A DNA stretch of 64,000 nucleotides from Taxillus chinensis. Lineage: Eukaryota; Streptophyta; Magnoliopsida; Santalales; Loranthaceae. The stretch's first letter is position 1. Every line of letters begins with the position of its first letter. Position numbers and translations under genes: made by a program. This document shows, piece after piece, positions 48,411 through 60,226 of this stretch. The notes under the pieces were generated by a model that saw nothing but the letters and a program-made list of their open reading frames with translations, ran no database searches and was not told the DNA's origin. Location of the stretch: assembly GCA_023512835.1 (NCBI GenBank), contig CM042084.1, forward strand, positions 9,420,842 to 9,484,841, written 5' to 3'.

Positions 48411-49470
48411 TGTTGGAGTCCTAAAGGCATTTGTTTATTTGTTTGTTTGCTCATCGAGAGGTATTTATTACCTAATTTGATTTCTGGGAGTTAGTAGTGG
48501 TATGTGGCTTTTGTTGTCCCTACATATTATCAGTGGATTGTCATTTGTTTCTTACTAGAGTTGGTGGTGGTGGTATGTGTCATTTGTTGCATTTACATAT
48601 TAAAGGATTAACATCTGTTGCCTACTAGGAGTGGGTGGTGGGAAGCATTTGTTGCATCTACATATGATTGGGGGTTTGATTAGTTGTTAGCATTTTATGA
48701 TCCCTTTTAATATTGGGGGTTGGTGGACGTCGATTAGCTAAGTTTGTTGTATATTTGTCTGATTGGATTGGTTTTCAATTATTAATATCTGTTTGGTATT
48801 GGTTTGTAAATTTGGTAGTCTATAGTACTATATACATACATTGAGCATGTAGTTTTAGGTTATGGTAGGACTGTGGGGTGGTGTAGAGTGTAGATCACGT
48901 ATCGAGTATTCGTGTTCACCCTACTTTGTTGACTTTCTTTTCAGGAGTTAATAGGAGATAACTATTTATTCCACAATAAAAGTGGACTAGTTACTGTCCT
49001 ACTTGATATATGGTGGACATACTTTGATTGCTTGATGTATTTAATATGTATTGATTATTGCTTTTTTGGATAGGGGCAAATAAAAATTGTATTGGATATG
49101 ACATGTAGATTTTATTTGTTATATTTGAATCAGTTGATATGGTTAAACATTGATAGAGGGCCAAGGGAGGAGCATTTAGCTGGACATGCAGATAGAAGGC
49201 GACTACTCGGGTTTACTACTTACATTGGGGCCTCAAGTAGTGGTTTTACCACCCGGTTCATGGGGCGGCTGTTGTACCCCATTTTGATTGGGTCGAATAT
49301 ACGGCCACATGATGTAACTTACCAAATATCATTTAAAAAAAACAAAACTTTTTCACCTAATATCCCTCCAACAATCACAATACTATTCAAACGACTATAT
49401 TTGCTTTTTCCAACAACTATATTCCCCACTCCAACGACTATATTCTCCCCTATGCCCAATATTCATTTGT
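46000..49470. repeat. Repeat-rich block, probably LTR or leader of a gypsy element
   Basis: It contains an (AT)n tract (46488-46527), a GA tract (about 46966-46985), a 15-bp minisatellite (47,340-47,600), another (AT)n (about 48381-48408), and phrases like GTGTTCACCCTACTTTG with a pyrimidine tract ending TTTTCAGG near 48,910-48,945. Position next to gypsy gag suggests it belongs to the same element, but no LTR pair could be drawn. Small frames, including 49092-49481, are unrecognised. Confidence 0.35.
47340..47600. repeat. 15-bp minisatellite (TTCCGCAACAGTGGT type)
   Basis: About fifteen imperfect units alternating cagcagt and caacagt around ttccgca. On minus it translates as a LLRNHCCGT-like repeat, which is an effect of the 15-bp period. 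Confidence 0.8.
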
Positions 49471-49476
49471 CCTCCA

Positions 49477-49484
49477 TATAAATA
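49477..49484 (+). promoter_or_regulatory. TATA box TATAAATA
   Basis: 65-72 bp upstream of the small ATG frame at 49549, with a pyrimidine-rich leader between. Confidence 0.4.
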
Positions 49485-49548
49485 TACCCTCAATTCTCTT
49501 CATTTTCTTACACAACTCTTTTCCAAGTTTTTTTCCTCCTTAGCAATA

Positions 49549-49617
49549 ATGGCTCTTTCTGTGAAGATCGTGCTTACTTTGATAGTGGTACTTTTCACTG
49601 TCATATGTTTCATATAG
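49549..49617 (+). CDS. Possible first exon of a small secreted peptide (22 codons)
   Basis: ATG 49549 opens a 22-residue, strongly hydrophobic frame (MALSVKIVLTLIVVLFTVIC...) ended by TAG at 49615-49617. With a TATA box and A-rich start context (caataATGgct) it looks like the signal-peptide exon of a small peptide gene, perhaps with a donor before the stop. No mature Cys-rich part was found downstream. It may be a decayed or chance frame. Confidence 0.25.
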   Translation: MALSVKIVLTLIVVLFTVICFI

Positions 49618-51188
49618 GGTGTTTTTATTTCTTTATTGTTATGATTTATTCTTTATATGCTCTTGCAATAATTGTTATTTCCATGTAGTGCTTTTATTAT
49701 GAAGTAATAAACAAATGGTGTGTTACGTGTTACCATGTATGTGTATGTATATATACCTATAGTCATAACCATTGCATCCCTGATCCACGAAAAAAAAAAG
49801 GCATCATGGATGCCGACTTGGGGTTGCCCAAATTTCACACAAGTTGCGCCATGCACTACCCCGGCCATGGTCGTACCCTTGGGATCCCCTTTTAGTTGAA
49901 TTTTCAAGACATTAACCTCCAAATCAAGCTCGAGTTAGCTTAATTCCTCCTAGAATTCTCCTTTTTAACCAAAAATTACACTTGGATACTCTCAATTTGA
50001 GTTAATTTGTCCTATATGTGGAGTATCATGGGTGCCCCAATTGTCAAACCCTACCAATCATAACACACTATAGTAGGCCTTGTGACATCTAAGAATCAAG
50101 GGAACATGCTTCTTGAAGACCGATGCCCTTGTATATGGATCGGGGAAGTGAATAGTTGCATCATGGTTCTCTCCCTTAAGCTTATATGAACTCTTATATA
50201 GGGTGCCTTTAACAAGTTTTTATGCTTAGAACACATGAAAAAAGTGAGCATGAGTAATATAGCCAAAAAAGAGAGATTTTATCCACCCTATCAAATTCCA
50301 TCATTTTCTTCCTCAAACCCCATTTCTCATAACCACCTAAAAGCCTACCTAATTCCACCTTATCTAATCAAAGTATAGCAAACCCATCACCTTCGTCTTC
50401 CATCAATCACTGCTATTACACTGATTTCATTTCCCATCACTAAAACTTATCCAATTCATTGGAATTTCTCCAAATCCGATGAAATCAAATATCAAAGGTA
50501 TAATATAGTAGAAATAGTAAAAGTTCAGACAGAAATAACAAAAAGGAGCAGGATCTGAAATAACAAAAAATGTATTCAAATCAGAAATAACAAAAGAGAG
50601 TTTCACCGATTGATTTTCTTATATTAAATCTTTATATACTATTTTTCCACGTTAGTACCATTTTCCCCACTACAAAAAAACATGTGTAAGAATAATAACT
50701 AGTATTAGTGATAAATTGTTCATGGTATAATTGAGCTTTGGGATGGAGAGTTGAGAGTGTGTAAACTCAGTGTATGTTTCTATTGAAGACCTTGATTAAA
50801 ATTTAATAATAATCTAGAAAAGGATAAATAAATATTAAAATTTTAATCCAAAAAATTCAAGTAATTAATTTAAAAAACCAAAATATTAGAATAAACTTCT
50901 AATTGAGATATTATAATTAATAAAAACCAACTTCAATGAAGACATAATTCGTTATATGCAAGACCTATTTATAGACATAGATAAAAGTTAGGAATTTAAA
51001 ATTTATTAGAATTAGAAAACTAAGGCAAAATACCAAAATAACCGTACTTATGATAAAATACAAATTAAAGAAAGGAAAGTAAATAATATAAAAGACTTTT
51101 AGACGAAGTAAACATTTTGAACAACGCAACACAGTGCACATAGCAGTTGCACGTGGTGAAGCATAAGGTGAATGCCATGTGCATGCAG
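49618..51188. other. Intergenic DNA
   Basis: No gene with a domain was recognised. A minus frame at 49653-49922 and others are short and of no known family. Confidence 0.35.
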
Positions 51189-51628
51189 AGCCGACCTTGC
51201 CCTTTTGCAAGGTGAAAAGACGGCAAAGCCCCCAAATTTGGAGGGCCTTTGATCTGGCCTTTCACTCCATTGTCTTTCGCTTTTTACCTTTATCGTTTCC
51301 ACTCCAGTCCCAGGGCACTGCTAGGGTAGCCTCTCTCGTCTCTCTCACTCTCAGACTCTCATAGGCTCTCTCCTGTCTCGGTCTCTTTTAGGCCCATAGA
51401 GTCACCAACAGCAACTCAGCCTCTCATAGTCTCATCTCTCGCAGTGACGCCATCCACTGGCACACCGCACACCCCAGTCTGGCGCACAGCAACCCATCCC
51501 ATTGGCCATAAGCAAGGCCCCCGCCCATTCTTAATCTCAACTCTTTCTTTATCATCCACTTGGGAACAAAGGCTACCCTATTGGATTTTGCTTAGGACTA
51601 CCCAAATCCTAGGGCCGGCCCTAATAGT
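51189..51628. mobile_element. Possible non-autonomous DNA transposon with GGGCCGGCCC-like ends
   Basis: The left edge gagccgaccttgccc and the right edge agggccggccctaat are partly complementary. The interior has aagcccccaaatttggaggg, a phrase common in non-autonomous plant hAT-type elements. There is no transposase. The frames inside (for example 51444-51716) show no domain. Confidence 0.3.
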
Positions 51629-51719
51629 ACACGACGAGTTTGGTGCAGTGACTCTCCATCGTCATGTGCATGTCTCCACTTGTGCTCTCTGTGTGATTTT
51701 GGATGCTTCACCTTAGTTT

Positions 51720-52086
51720 TGATGTAGTGTTTTCATTCGTTTATCTCATAGTGAAAATTCCTATAGGGGTTTTGTGAACATATGAATTTCTTTTCAACCA
51801 CGCAAAATTTTTGGGTAAATTCATTTTTATTTCCACATTTTCTTTCTTAAGGTAAATTAAAATAAATTGATGGTTATTAATTATATTTGAAATATAAATA
51901 AAATATATAAAGCTATACAATAAGTAAAATAGATAGCGTATTGTAATACAATAAAAATATTATCCGTTATTGTAATTCAATATTTATATTAAATAATTTT
52001 CATAAATTAATCTTTTTAATTAATATTATATTTTAAAAATGGATAACAATAGTGATAATTGCATTGTAGGAATTAAATTGCTTTTG

Positions 52087-52123
<37 letters not shown>

Positions 52124-53363
52124 TATATGTCATGGTAACTAATATACAAAGATTCGACCGGTGGAATAATGATCGTATGCGAAACGGAGAACTCCGGTCT
52201 TTTCTGTAAGTTGAAAGAGCAAAACGAGAGCTGAAGCACCAATTACGGCTCCGAGATCACCTATGAAGAGCAAGTGAATCGCCTCTCAGATAGCGGCACA
52301 GCAGAGAGTCATGCATTTCCCTTGGAAAGTACACACTCTTTGGATCCCCTGTTGTCAACAAGTACATGGAATTGATTGCTTTCGTGGTTCAGAGCATAGT
52401 GCTTTAGGCCTTACGCTTTGTGTCATAACTCTTTCTGGTTTTATGACAGCTGCCAGGAAAAAAATAAGAGCAACTCTAATAAATTAGCTATATAGCTAAA
52501 GCTAAATTTGACTAAAACATATTTCTAATGGTTATAGTATTAAGTAAACTTAACTCCAGACATAATTTTAAGCAAATATATATAAAATTATTACCGTGCC
52601 ACATTAGCACTCATTCTAAAATCTTCAATGTACCCTTCCATCTTTCTATTCTTATAAGAAAAGGATGGTAATGATGTTAGAAGTGTAATGTAGGAAAATG
52701 AATTTAAGCGAAAAAAAAGTACCATTAAAAATGGTCTTAGCATAAGCATAAGTTAAATATAAATTTAGCCATCAGATTTAACTAATGGTACTTGGAAACA
52801 TATAACATTAAAAAAAGGAAAACTAATCATGTAAAATTTTACTCATTTTTTTTAATTTAATAATATCTAAAATTTCCCACATTTGAGTAATTTCCAACTA
52901 ATCAATTAGTACTTGCCAAATACAGAATAATATGATATAATTTATCTTTTCATAGAATAAATTATTTACCTTTTTTAAAAAATAAGTTAAACTAAAACTG
53001 ATTGCGAAGATAATTAAAAATAGTATTCATTCAAATATAAATAAATATTACAGCGGACCAAAGCTGATCGTATACGTTATGACTCACGAATAAAACACAC
53101 GCACACATATATATATGTTTAAAATAAACTAAAAAAGAATGACAATCCATAAATCAAACGTAATGCAATAAAGAAAAAAATAAAATTATAACTTTTTAAG
53201 GTTATCTCATAATAAAATAATATATATAAAGTTTTGCTATAATAAAATTCCAAAGAAAACTTAATTTGAACTATTAAAATTTATAATTAATAATTTAAAT
53301 TAAACTTTTTTATTTAATTGTAGCATTATCTAATCACCATTTTTTATGATAAAAAGTTTCAAT

Positions 53364-53366
<3 letters not shown>
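51720..53366. other. AT-rich intergenic DNA with MITE-like remnant
   Basis: (AT)n lies at 52088-52118. About 52467-52800 has arms with aaattagctatatagctaaagc and a gccacattagcac segment, resembling the MITE family at 40-41 kb without the GC-rich interior. A GC-richer piece at 52,140-52,440 reads briefly as protein (FGSPVVNKYMELIAF) but is not recognised. (AT)n at about 53367-53394 precedes the SurE gene. Confidence 0.4.
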
Positions 53367-53397
<31 letters not shown>

Positions 53398-53578
53398 TAC
53401 GCTCACTCACTGGCACTCACATAGTCAGTCGCATGCGCTTTCTCTCGTTAGACAACTCCGTTAGAACCGGTCTATTTGTCTTTTATCTCCCTTTCAACCA
53501 TCAATCCTCCTTTCACTCTCTCCCTCCCTCCCTCTCCACCCCCCCCCCCTCTCTCTCTCCCCTTCTTCCTCGTCTCCG

Positions 53579-56500
53579 ATGTCTACCTCCGTGAAGAACC
53601 TCATGCCTCCAGGCCTCGTCTCCAATCTCCAGCAAGCGCTCCTCGCCAGAAACGCTAGCGCCGCGGCCGAAGAATCGCCGGAGAGCGTCGGCGATGACGC
53701 GGCGGAGGATTCTTCCAAGCCGGTGCTGCTCGTCACCAACGCCAACGGAATCGACTTCCCGGGGCTCACATGCCTCATTGAGGCTCTGGTTCTCCAGGGC
53801 TTGTACCATGTTTACGTCTGCGCTCCCCAATCGTACGCTTGTTTTGTCTCTCATTCCTCTGCTTTTTGTGTGTGTATGTGTGTTGGTTTAGGAGCGCTTC
53901 GGTGATTGGATTTTTGAAATGCCCAGCGATAAGTCAGTCTCGGCTCATTCGATGACGTTTCAAGAAACCGTGGCCGTGACTGCTGCTCAAATCAATGGCG
54001 CCGCCGCGTTTGAAGTCTCCGGTAGAATCAAGCCTCATATCACTGTCTCTTAACTCGTATGAATGTTGTTGTTGTTCTTATTATTTATTGCCTGTAAAGT
54101 TTTAAGATTACATTATATATATTTATTTATTTATATATTAGCCTCAATATGGATATAATGTTTGGTAAGCATTTTAAAATTTTATTTATTTATTTTGTTG
54201 GCTATTTGTGATTTCTGTTGCGTTTGCTTGTAAAACTGTAAGATTATTACATATGTATGGACAGGTTTGATATGTACTTTTCCCTCCTTTCATTGTAGTG
54301 TTTTACATTGGAGTTGTTTTGATAATTTTAAAGTTCGTCAGGTTGTCGGATTACATTTCTATGGACTTCAATATAGTTATGTTTATGTATTTTTCATTTT
54401 TATTATGTGCGCGTGCGCGCGCACACACATATTATTGTTATGTTTGGCATTGGAGTTTTTTTAACTATTAGGGTTTAATATTAATTCTTGCGACCAGGAA
54501 CGCCTGTGGATTGTGTCTCCTTGGCATTATCTGGTGCCCTTTTTTCATGGTCAAAACCTCTAATGGTATGTTTGGGTTGATTAATGAAATTGCAGTATCA
54601 TTTTCTTGGGGATTAATTTAATTTTCTTTTGATATTCACCTTTTTTAAGGTAATTAGTGGAATCAATGGTGGAGCAAGTTGTGGTAATCACATGTGAGTA
54701 CTTCATCCAATTCTGTTTCCACCCCTTAATGCTTCTCTTGATTTGATAGTGTAGTTTAGCCTCTCCGGTATTTATTGGCATTAGTGGGTTGTTTAGATTG
54801 TCATTATGTGGCTTTAAAACTGATACACATTCACTAATTAAGTTGGTATTGTGTACATTCTATTTCATCCCTTATATGAGAACTGAACCTATATTTTATT
54901 TCTTGAGAATTGTTTAGGTTTTACTCTGGTGTTGTTGCGGGAGCTAGAGAGGCACTAATTTGTGGTGTCCCATCCATTTCATTATCATTGAACTGGTGAG
55001 GTGATCTTCCTGTATGAATTTCTGTAGTTTTTTAGTAATATGTGCTAATATTTTTGTTGATATCTGTGATCATGTTTAATTATTTTAGGAAGAAGGATGA
55101 AAGTGAAGAAAATAATTTCAAGGATGCAGTCACTATCTGTTTACCTTTGATAAAGGCCGCAATAAGAGATATAGAGAAAGGAGTTTTCCCCAAAAGTTGC
55201 TCGCTGAACATAGATATACCAACATCTCCTTTAGCAAATAAGGTTATATGCTTCAATTTGCAATTACTTTATTGGATAACTAGAATTTTTTTTTTGGAAG
55301 TCATGTGGTGTATTATTGTCAAGTTGTTTTCAGTTGTTGGGTATTTTATTGGAAATGGGTAGCATGATTGCAGTGAGGATGGGAGTGACACATGGAATCA
55401 GAACTATATTTTCCCATGGTTTGAAAAAAGGGCTAAGGTACAGCTTTGAGGTGCTGCCTCGCTTGCCTTGACATCAAACTACTTGGAAGCGCCATCACAG
55501 AAGCCATATTAGTCGTTGCCTGCCTCTGACGGGTGAGGCGGCCTATTTTGCCGCCTCATCTCGTATCTAGGATGAGGCGCCCGCAACACAAACGGATGCA
55601 TTTTAAATAGGTTAAAAAATTAAGATGCAACACATACGGATGCCATTTCCGATCTTACCCTTTCATCAAAGACTCGAAGTCGCCTCTTTGTCATCATCGA
55701 TTGTCGAAGAAGACTCTGCAATGATCGTTGTCGTTGTTGAATAGTCGAAGTAGCAACGTCGTCATTCCAGCATCAATCGTCGTCCCAACGTTAGTCGTCA
55801 TTCTAGCATCGTCGTCGTCTAGTATTGATTGTCGTTGAACTCGTCGTCCCGGCATTGAATCCGTGAGTTAACTTAAATGTTAAGTTAACTATATAAATAA
55901 ATGTGAATTAACTAAGTTAACTATATAAATATTTATATATTTATCCTATATTAGGATAACCCCCTTTTTTCCCCATCCCAGCCCTCTATTATCCTCCAGC
56001 CCACCCGAACACTCAACCATTTTCCCCACCTAGCCCAGCCCACCTGCTTCATCCCCTCCCTCCGCTAGAAACCCTCACCCATTGCCCCTTCCCCCTAAAC
56101 CATCTCCTTCCTACTCCATCCCGTAGTTGTCCCTCCCCCTTGAACCTTCCCCCTCCTGCTCCATCCCGCAGTCATCCCTCTCTGGGACTCCTGTTGCGGA
56201 TCGAAGCTTGCCACTGCTCTTTCCCCCTAGCGCTCCCGAGCTTGTGCCTCAGATTGCTTCATTAGCCCTAGTTGGGCTTCCTCCTCCGATTGGCGTTGTC
56301 ATGACCGGCCCTTCCTCCTCGGCTATGGATTTTTTCCCTAGTCCACGGATTGTTAGTCCTTGGCCGTCTTTGTCCGCCTCTCCTCACTGGGCCTCTCTTT
56401 CGTTTGGGTCCTTCACTGATGATGTGGAGGGCTCTCCTGCCTCCTTTTGGGATCGAGGTGCGAGGGACACTGAGGTTAATAACCCTTTTGTTTCTCATTT

Positions 56501-59500
56501 TGCGAGTGTGTTGGTAGTGCTTCCTGGGGAGACTCAGCTGGGTGGCCTAGATGTTCAACCTTTGGTTGTTACTGGTTCGTTTGATGATGCTCTCTTTGGG
56601 GAGCCTTGTTCCCCTGACCCTGAGTATGTCTCCGATTGGCCGACAGTGCCAGAGCTGGAATGGCTATGTTCTCACAAAGCCATTAGATCTGTGTTAGGGG
56701 TGAGTTACGAGAGATTTGAACTTGCTACCTCTGATTTGTTACGGGAGATCAAAGCTAGGCATCAAGACCAGAAGGATATTGTTACGCCTTCTCGACAGTT
56801 CATGAGATTGGGGTCTAAAAGTGTGCGAGAGCTTAAACGGCTTGCGTCTTCAATTTATTATGGTGTTGGGGGTTCTCGAACTTCTAGGGTAAGGTAGTCG
56901 GATGGTCTGACTCTTAGGAGTTTTTGTGTTATTCCCATAAGTGGGTTGTTTCGTGTTGTTGTTTATTGTTGGGTTCTTGTGAAATTATTATAATATTTAT
57001 ATGGGTTCTTCACTTTTATTTGTGTATGACTATCCTTTACCCTTTTATGTGTACTTTTATTTTCTATTAATACAATATTTATTACTTATCAAAAATAAAT
57101 AAATATAAATATATTTGTTATATATTAAAAAATATATTAATATATAGTAATTTTATTATATATTAAACTATAAATTCATATATAGTTTATATTATATCAA
57201 ATTGTTTTAAATTCATATAGAGTTCTATGTTCTTTGTTATAAATTTATATAGTTCTATATATTAAAAAAATTATAGTCAACGGTTGAGGTGCTTGCTTTG
57301 ACTATAGTGAGGTGCTTGTCTCGACATACATCATCGAATCTGTACCATACTTCATTTTGTATTTTTGAACCTTATATTTTTCTAAGAATTTTAAAGTAAT
57401 GTGAGAATATTAATAGGAGTTTTGATAGCTAATATATCAAAATTATTTTAGTTTGCGAGTTCAGATTTTTATGTTATTGTTTTAATAGTTCTTATAATAG
57501 GAGGATATCAATTGTTGTTCAGGAATGGTAAAGGAGAAACCAATTTCCTTTTAGGATGACACTTCCGCGGTAGAGGTGTGTGTGTATCATGTTAAGAAGG
57601 CAAGCATGATTTTTCTTTCCCATATGTATGGAGGGGTTTCATTTCAGCTTAGGATTGGTTTGAGTTTGCTAACATAAATTGTTGGAAGACAGTGTGAGCA
57701 TTTGAAGTCAGTGGATACAGAAAATGGCTGAAATGGTGGCCAAGTATCAATCATCATTTACATTATTCTAAAAGTGAGAATAGTTGAAGAGTACCTTCTA
57801 ATGATATTGTAGTTGTGCTTGTTTCTTTGCTCAACTAGCCATTTATTATTTTCTCTTTTTTGTATTCAGGGGACGGGGGGTTATGATACTTGGTATTCAT
57901 GAGTAACTAGAAGTTCTTGATTGTAAAATTAAAGTCAAATTTTGAAATTTGAAAATTATTGTAATATAGTGCATATGGTAATAGCATTTCATGGATCTCT
58001 ACTAGATTCGTGTTGTGATAATTATTCATTGTACATGTGAGCATATATATATCCATTCTAAATAATTTATATTAGCGCAAGTATTTTATAGATTCACTTT
58101 TGTCATGATTGAAAGGATGAATCTTGATGTAACAGTGGAGTTAATGTCTCGTGACCTAGAGGTCTTGAGTTTGAGTTGCAAATAGGCCTCTTACAATTAA
58201 TTAAGAAATATTGCATCCATATTGGCCATTGTAGCCAGACTCCTCGGATCCTACTACTTACGAGCGTTTTGTGCATCGGATTTGCCCTTTACTTCTGTCA
58301 TGAGGGAGCCAAGCCAGTAAATGTGGCCCATCCTCTAGAATTTCACAGGAGTTTCGATTGAATTGTTGTTGGAATCCTTGCCAAGCAATTGGCAGATTCA
58401 TTGATAGGGAGAGGGAGAGGAAAAATGAAATGAATTGGGACTCCATTTTGACTCTGAAATTGATTGAATATTTTACCAATTTAATCCTTGTAAAAAAGTA
58501 GGGAAAGGCTGCCTAGATATTCACCTTCTCCAGATCCCACAATGTTGGAGCTTCAGTATTGGGTATGCCTTTTTTTTATTCTACCAATTTAGTCCTTGTA
58601 TCATATAATAGAATTAATTTAATCTATTTATGATCAATTAATTAGTTTTTAAATGCAATTTTCCATAACCTTATCCCTCTTTTGCAAAATAGTTACTAAA
58701 CTGTCAAAAATCATATCATATTTGTATTTGTAGCATAGGTGGTAATTCATAGAAAAGTTTTTGGTTGGGTCATGTCAAAATCAAACTGCTAGGCCTCAAA
58801 GTTTCTTTGATTATTTTATCTTTTGACACTTTTTTTTGTTATGTTTTTTTTTTCTTCTGTGCAAGTAGGTATTAATCTCTTTCACATGCAAAATCTGTTC
58901 TTGGCAGGGTTTTAAACTGACCAAACCAAGCCTGTGGAGACCCACACCTTGGTGGCAGGCTGTATCAGCTAAGAAAAATCCAGTTCCTTTTATGTCCGGC
59001 CATCAAAGCCTTGGCATCCAGCTTGCACAGCTTGGTAGAGATGCTTCTGCTGCAGTAAGTTTCTCTTTGTAATTTAAATATCTGTAGATGACAATGCTGT
59101 GCCTGTTTTGGTTATTTATTTATTTTAAGGCTTATATTGTTGTGCTTGCAGGGTGCTGCTCGTCGTATGTCTACACAGAGTAAAAACTTGGAGGAAGTTG
59201 AATCAGTTGGAGTTGCGGGAAAATCTGATTCGAAAGTGAAGAAGTATTTTCGCCTTGAGGTATAAAAAGGAATTTTCAACTAAAGTTGTATTTGTGTTAA
59301 AAAAGCTGATTTTCACTACAAAGCTTCAAGTTGGAGAAGTTCCTCTAGACAGTTCAAAATTTAGTCCTCATCCCCTAGATTAGGCAGATTTTCATAGCAT
59401 GCTTGATTTCAAATGTGTTGGTCACTCCATTTGGCTTATGTTTTAGTTAGTATTTTTTTTTGTCTTTATGTGTTTACAAAATGGATTTATTGATACGTGG

Positions 59501-60226
59501 ATTTCTTGTTGTAGTTTCTAGAGAAGGAGCAAGAAGATGTGGATGAGGATTTAGATTTCCGAGCGCTTGAAAATGGATTTGTAAGTTATAATGTTGTTTT
59601 TCCTTCTATATGATATTCCATGCACATAATGTGAATGGCTTAGCTCAAATTTTCCTTCTATATTGATACGTGGATTTGACGGTGGCTCAATTTTTTGTAA
59701 TTAAGTATTTTTGAAAGTAAAAGATCTTCCATGTCATTTGCTGCTAGCAGTGTTGCAGCTGATGGCGCAAAAGATATCATGGAATATATCTCAATTGATG
59801 TTATTACTTGTGGATACAGCTAACGTCAATAAATATCTAAGATGAAATGGGCCACTTCAAGTTGGCAATTTTATAATGCAAAATAGATCATTAATGATAT
59901 TATCTATTTACCAATGAATCATGTTGTAAACAAGAGAGGATGGTGTCCTCTGCTCTCCATTTTGTGGTTGTCTGCTTTGTGATATCACTAATATGTGGAA
60001 GTGAAATGTTCCTTTCAAATAGGATGGTTTTCAAAGTCATCCTATTGTGTGTTGTTCATAAAGCCCTTTTTTTCTTCTCTGCAATTCATTTGCATTGACA
60101 TTGATTTCACAGGTTTCTGTCACTCCTCTCTCTATTTCACCCCATATGAACCCAGATACTTTAACAGCGACATCAGATTGGATTGCCTCTGCGTTACATG
60201 GGAATGAAGCTTCGCAACCAACATGA
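53579..60226 (+). CDS. SurE-like 5'/3'-nucleotidase family protein
   Basis: Ten exons with GT-AG borders and kept phase: 53579-53832, 53927-54021, 54498-54565, 54650-54693, 54918-54995, 55089-55242, 58908-59054, 59152-59259, 59515-59580, 60113-60226 (1128 nt, 375 residues). The SurE domain runs from about residue 48: PVLLVTNANGIDFPGL, YVCAPQSDKSVSAHS, EVSGTPVDCVSLALSG, then SGINGGASCG and FYSGVVAGAREAL. SurE enzymes are metal-dependent phosphatases acting on nucleoside monophosphates. The usual N-D-D-G metal site is here Asn54-Ala55-Asn56-Gly57, so both acidic ligands are missing, while Ser (KSVS) and Asn (SGIN) of the other ligands remain. Overall resemblance is to the plant SurE group with an extended C-terminus. 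All exons are open, so it is probably expressed, but catalytic activity is doubtful. The 5' leader is CT-rich (53,510-53,575). Confidence 0.93.
54409..54432. repeat. Alternating purine-pyrimidine (GC/AC) tract in SurE intron 2
   Basis: A gtgcgcgtgcgcgcgcacac-type tract, almost self-complementary and of the kind that can adopt Z-DNA. Confidence 0.8.
55955..57095 (+). mobile_element. Non-autonomous L1-type LINE lacking ORF2
   Basis: It contains a 256-codon frame (56127-56897) followed directly by a typical plant LINE 3' region (ttgggttcttgtgaaa..., ending attaatacaatatttattacttatcaaaaataaataaat). Endonuclease and reverse transcriptase are absent. It lies in intron 6 of the SurE gene in sense orientation. 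The boundaries are approximate because both flanks are AT-rich. Confidence 0.65.
56127..56897 (+). CDS. LINE ORF1-type protein C-terminal region
   Basis: 256 codons, open throughout. The N-terminal half is Ser/Pro-rich and low in structure. The C-terminal part (WLCSHKAIRSVLGVSYERFE, LLREIKARHQDQK, then RELKRLASSIYYGVGG) corresponds to the segment found just before ORF2 in plant L1 elements (an RELK-LxSSINY-type motif). In complete elements the endonuclease domain would follow; here a TAG and the 3' region follow. It should not be read as a SurE exon. Expression is unknown. Confidence 0.6.
   Translation: MSLPLEPSPSCSIPQSSLSGTPVADRSLPLLFPPSAPELVPQIASLALVGLPPPIGVVMTGPSSSAMDFFPSPRIVSPWPSLSASPHWASLSFGSFTDDVEGSPASFWDRGARDTEVNNPFVSHFASVLVVLPGETQLGGLDVQPLVVTGSFDDALFGEPCSPDPEYVSDWPTVPELEWLCSHKAIRSVLGVSYERFELATSDLLREIKARHQDQKDIVTPSRQFMRLGSKSVRELKRLASSIYYGVGGSRTSRVR
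58113..58292 (+). mobile_element. Au-like SINE in SurE intron 6
   Basis: The box B region gtgacctagaggtcttgagtttgagttgcaa is followed by aggcctctta, a diverged middle, and ...cgagcgttttgtgcatcggatttgccctttac. This order matches the plant Au SINE, whose consensus has gacctagaggtcac-gggttcgagtcc, cagcctctt and gggagcttngtgcaccgggctgccctt. Box A is weakly visible at the start. Sense orientation relative to the gene. Confidence 0.7.

Larger units (their letters stand above)
55430..57380. repeat. Older repeat in SurE intron 6, split by a LINE
   Basis: Left part: ctttgaggtgctgcctcgcttgcc-like start (55441 on), gatgcaacacatacggatgcc (about 55623-55643) and (CGT)n-like stretches to about 55,850. Right part (57,270-57,340) has ttgaggtgcttgctttgac and gaggtgcttgtctcgac. 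The two parts resemble the ends of one element interrupted by the LINE. Related sequence occurs at 62,830-63,130. Confidence 0.45.

Noticed and set aside
53494..53891. Frames of 65-113 codons overlapping SurE exon 1
   Set aside because: Shadows of exon 1 and its CT-rich leader.
56127..56897. Long frame considered as an extra SurE exon
   Set aside because: Exons 6 and 7 splice in phase without it, it starts and ends without matching splice sites, and its C-terminus looks like a LINE ORF1 region followed by a LINE 3' end.
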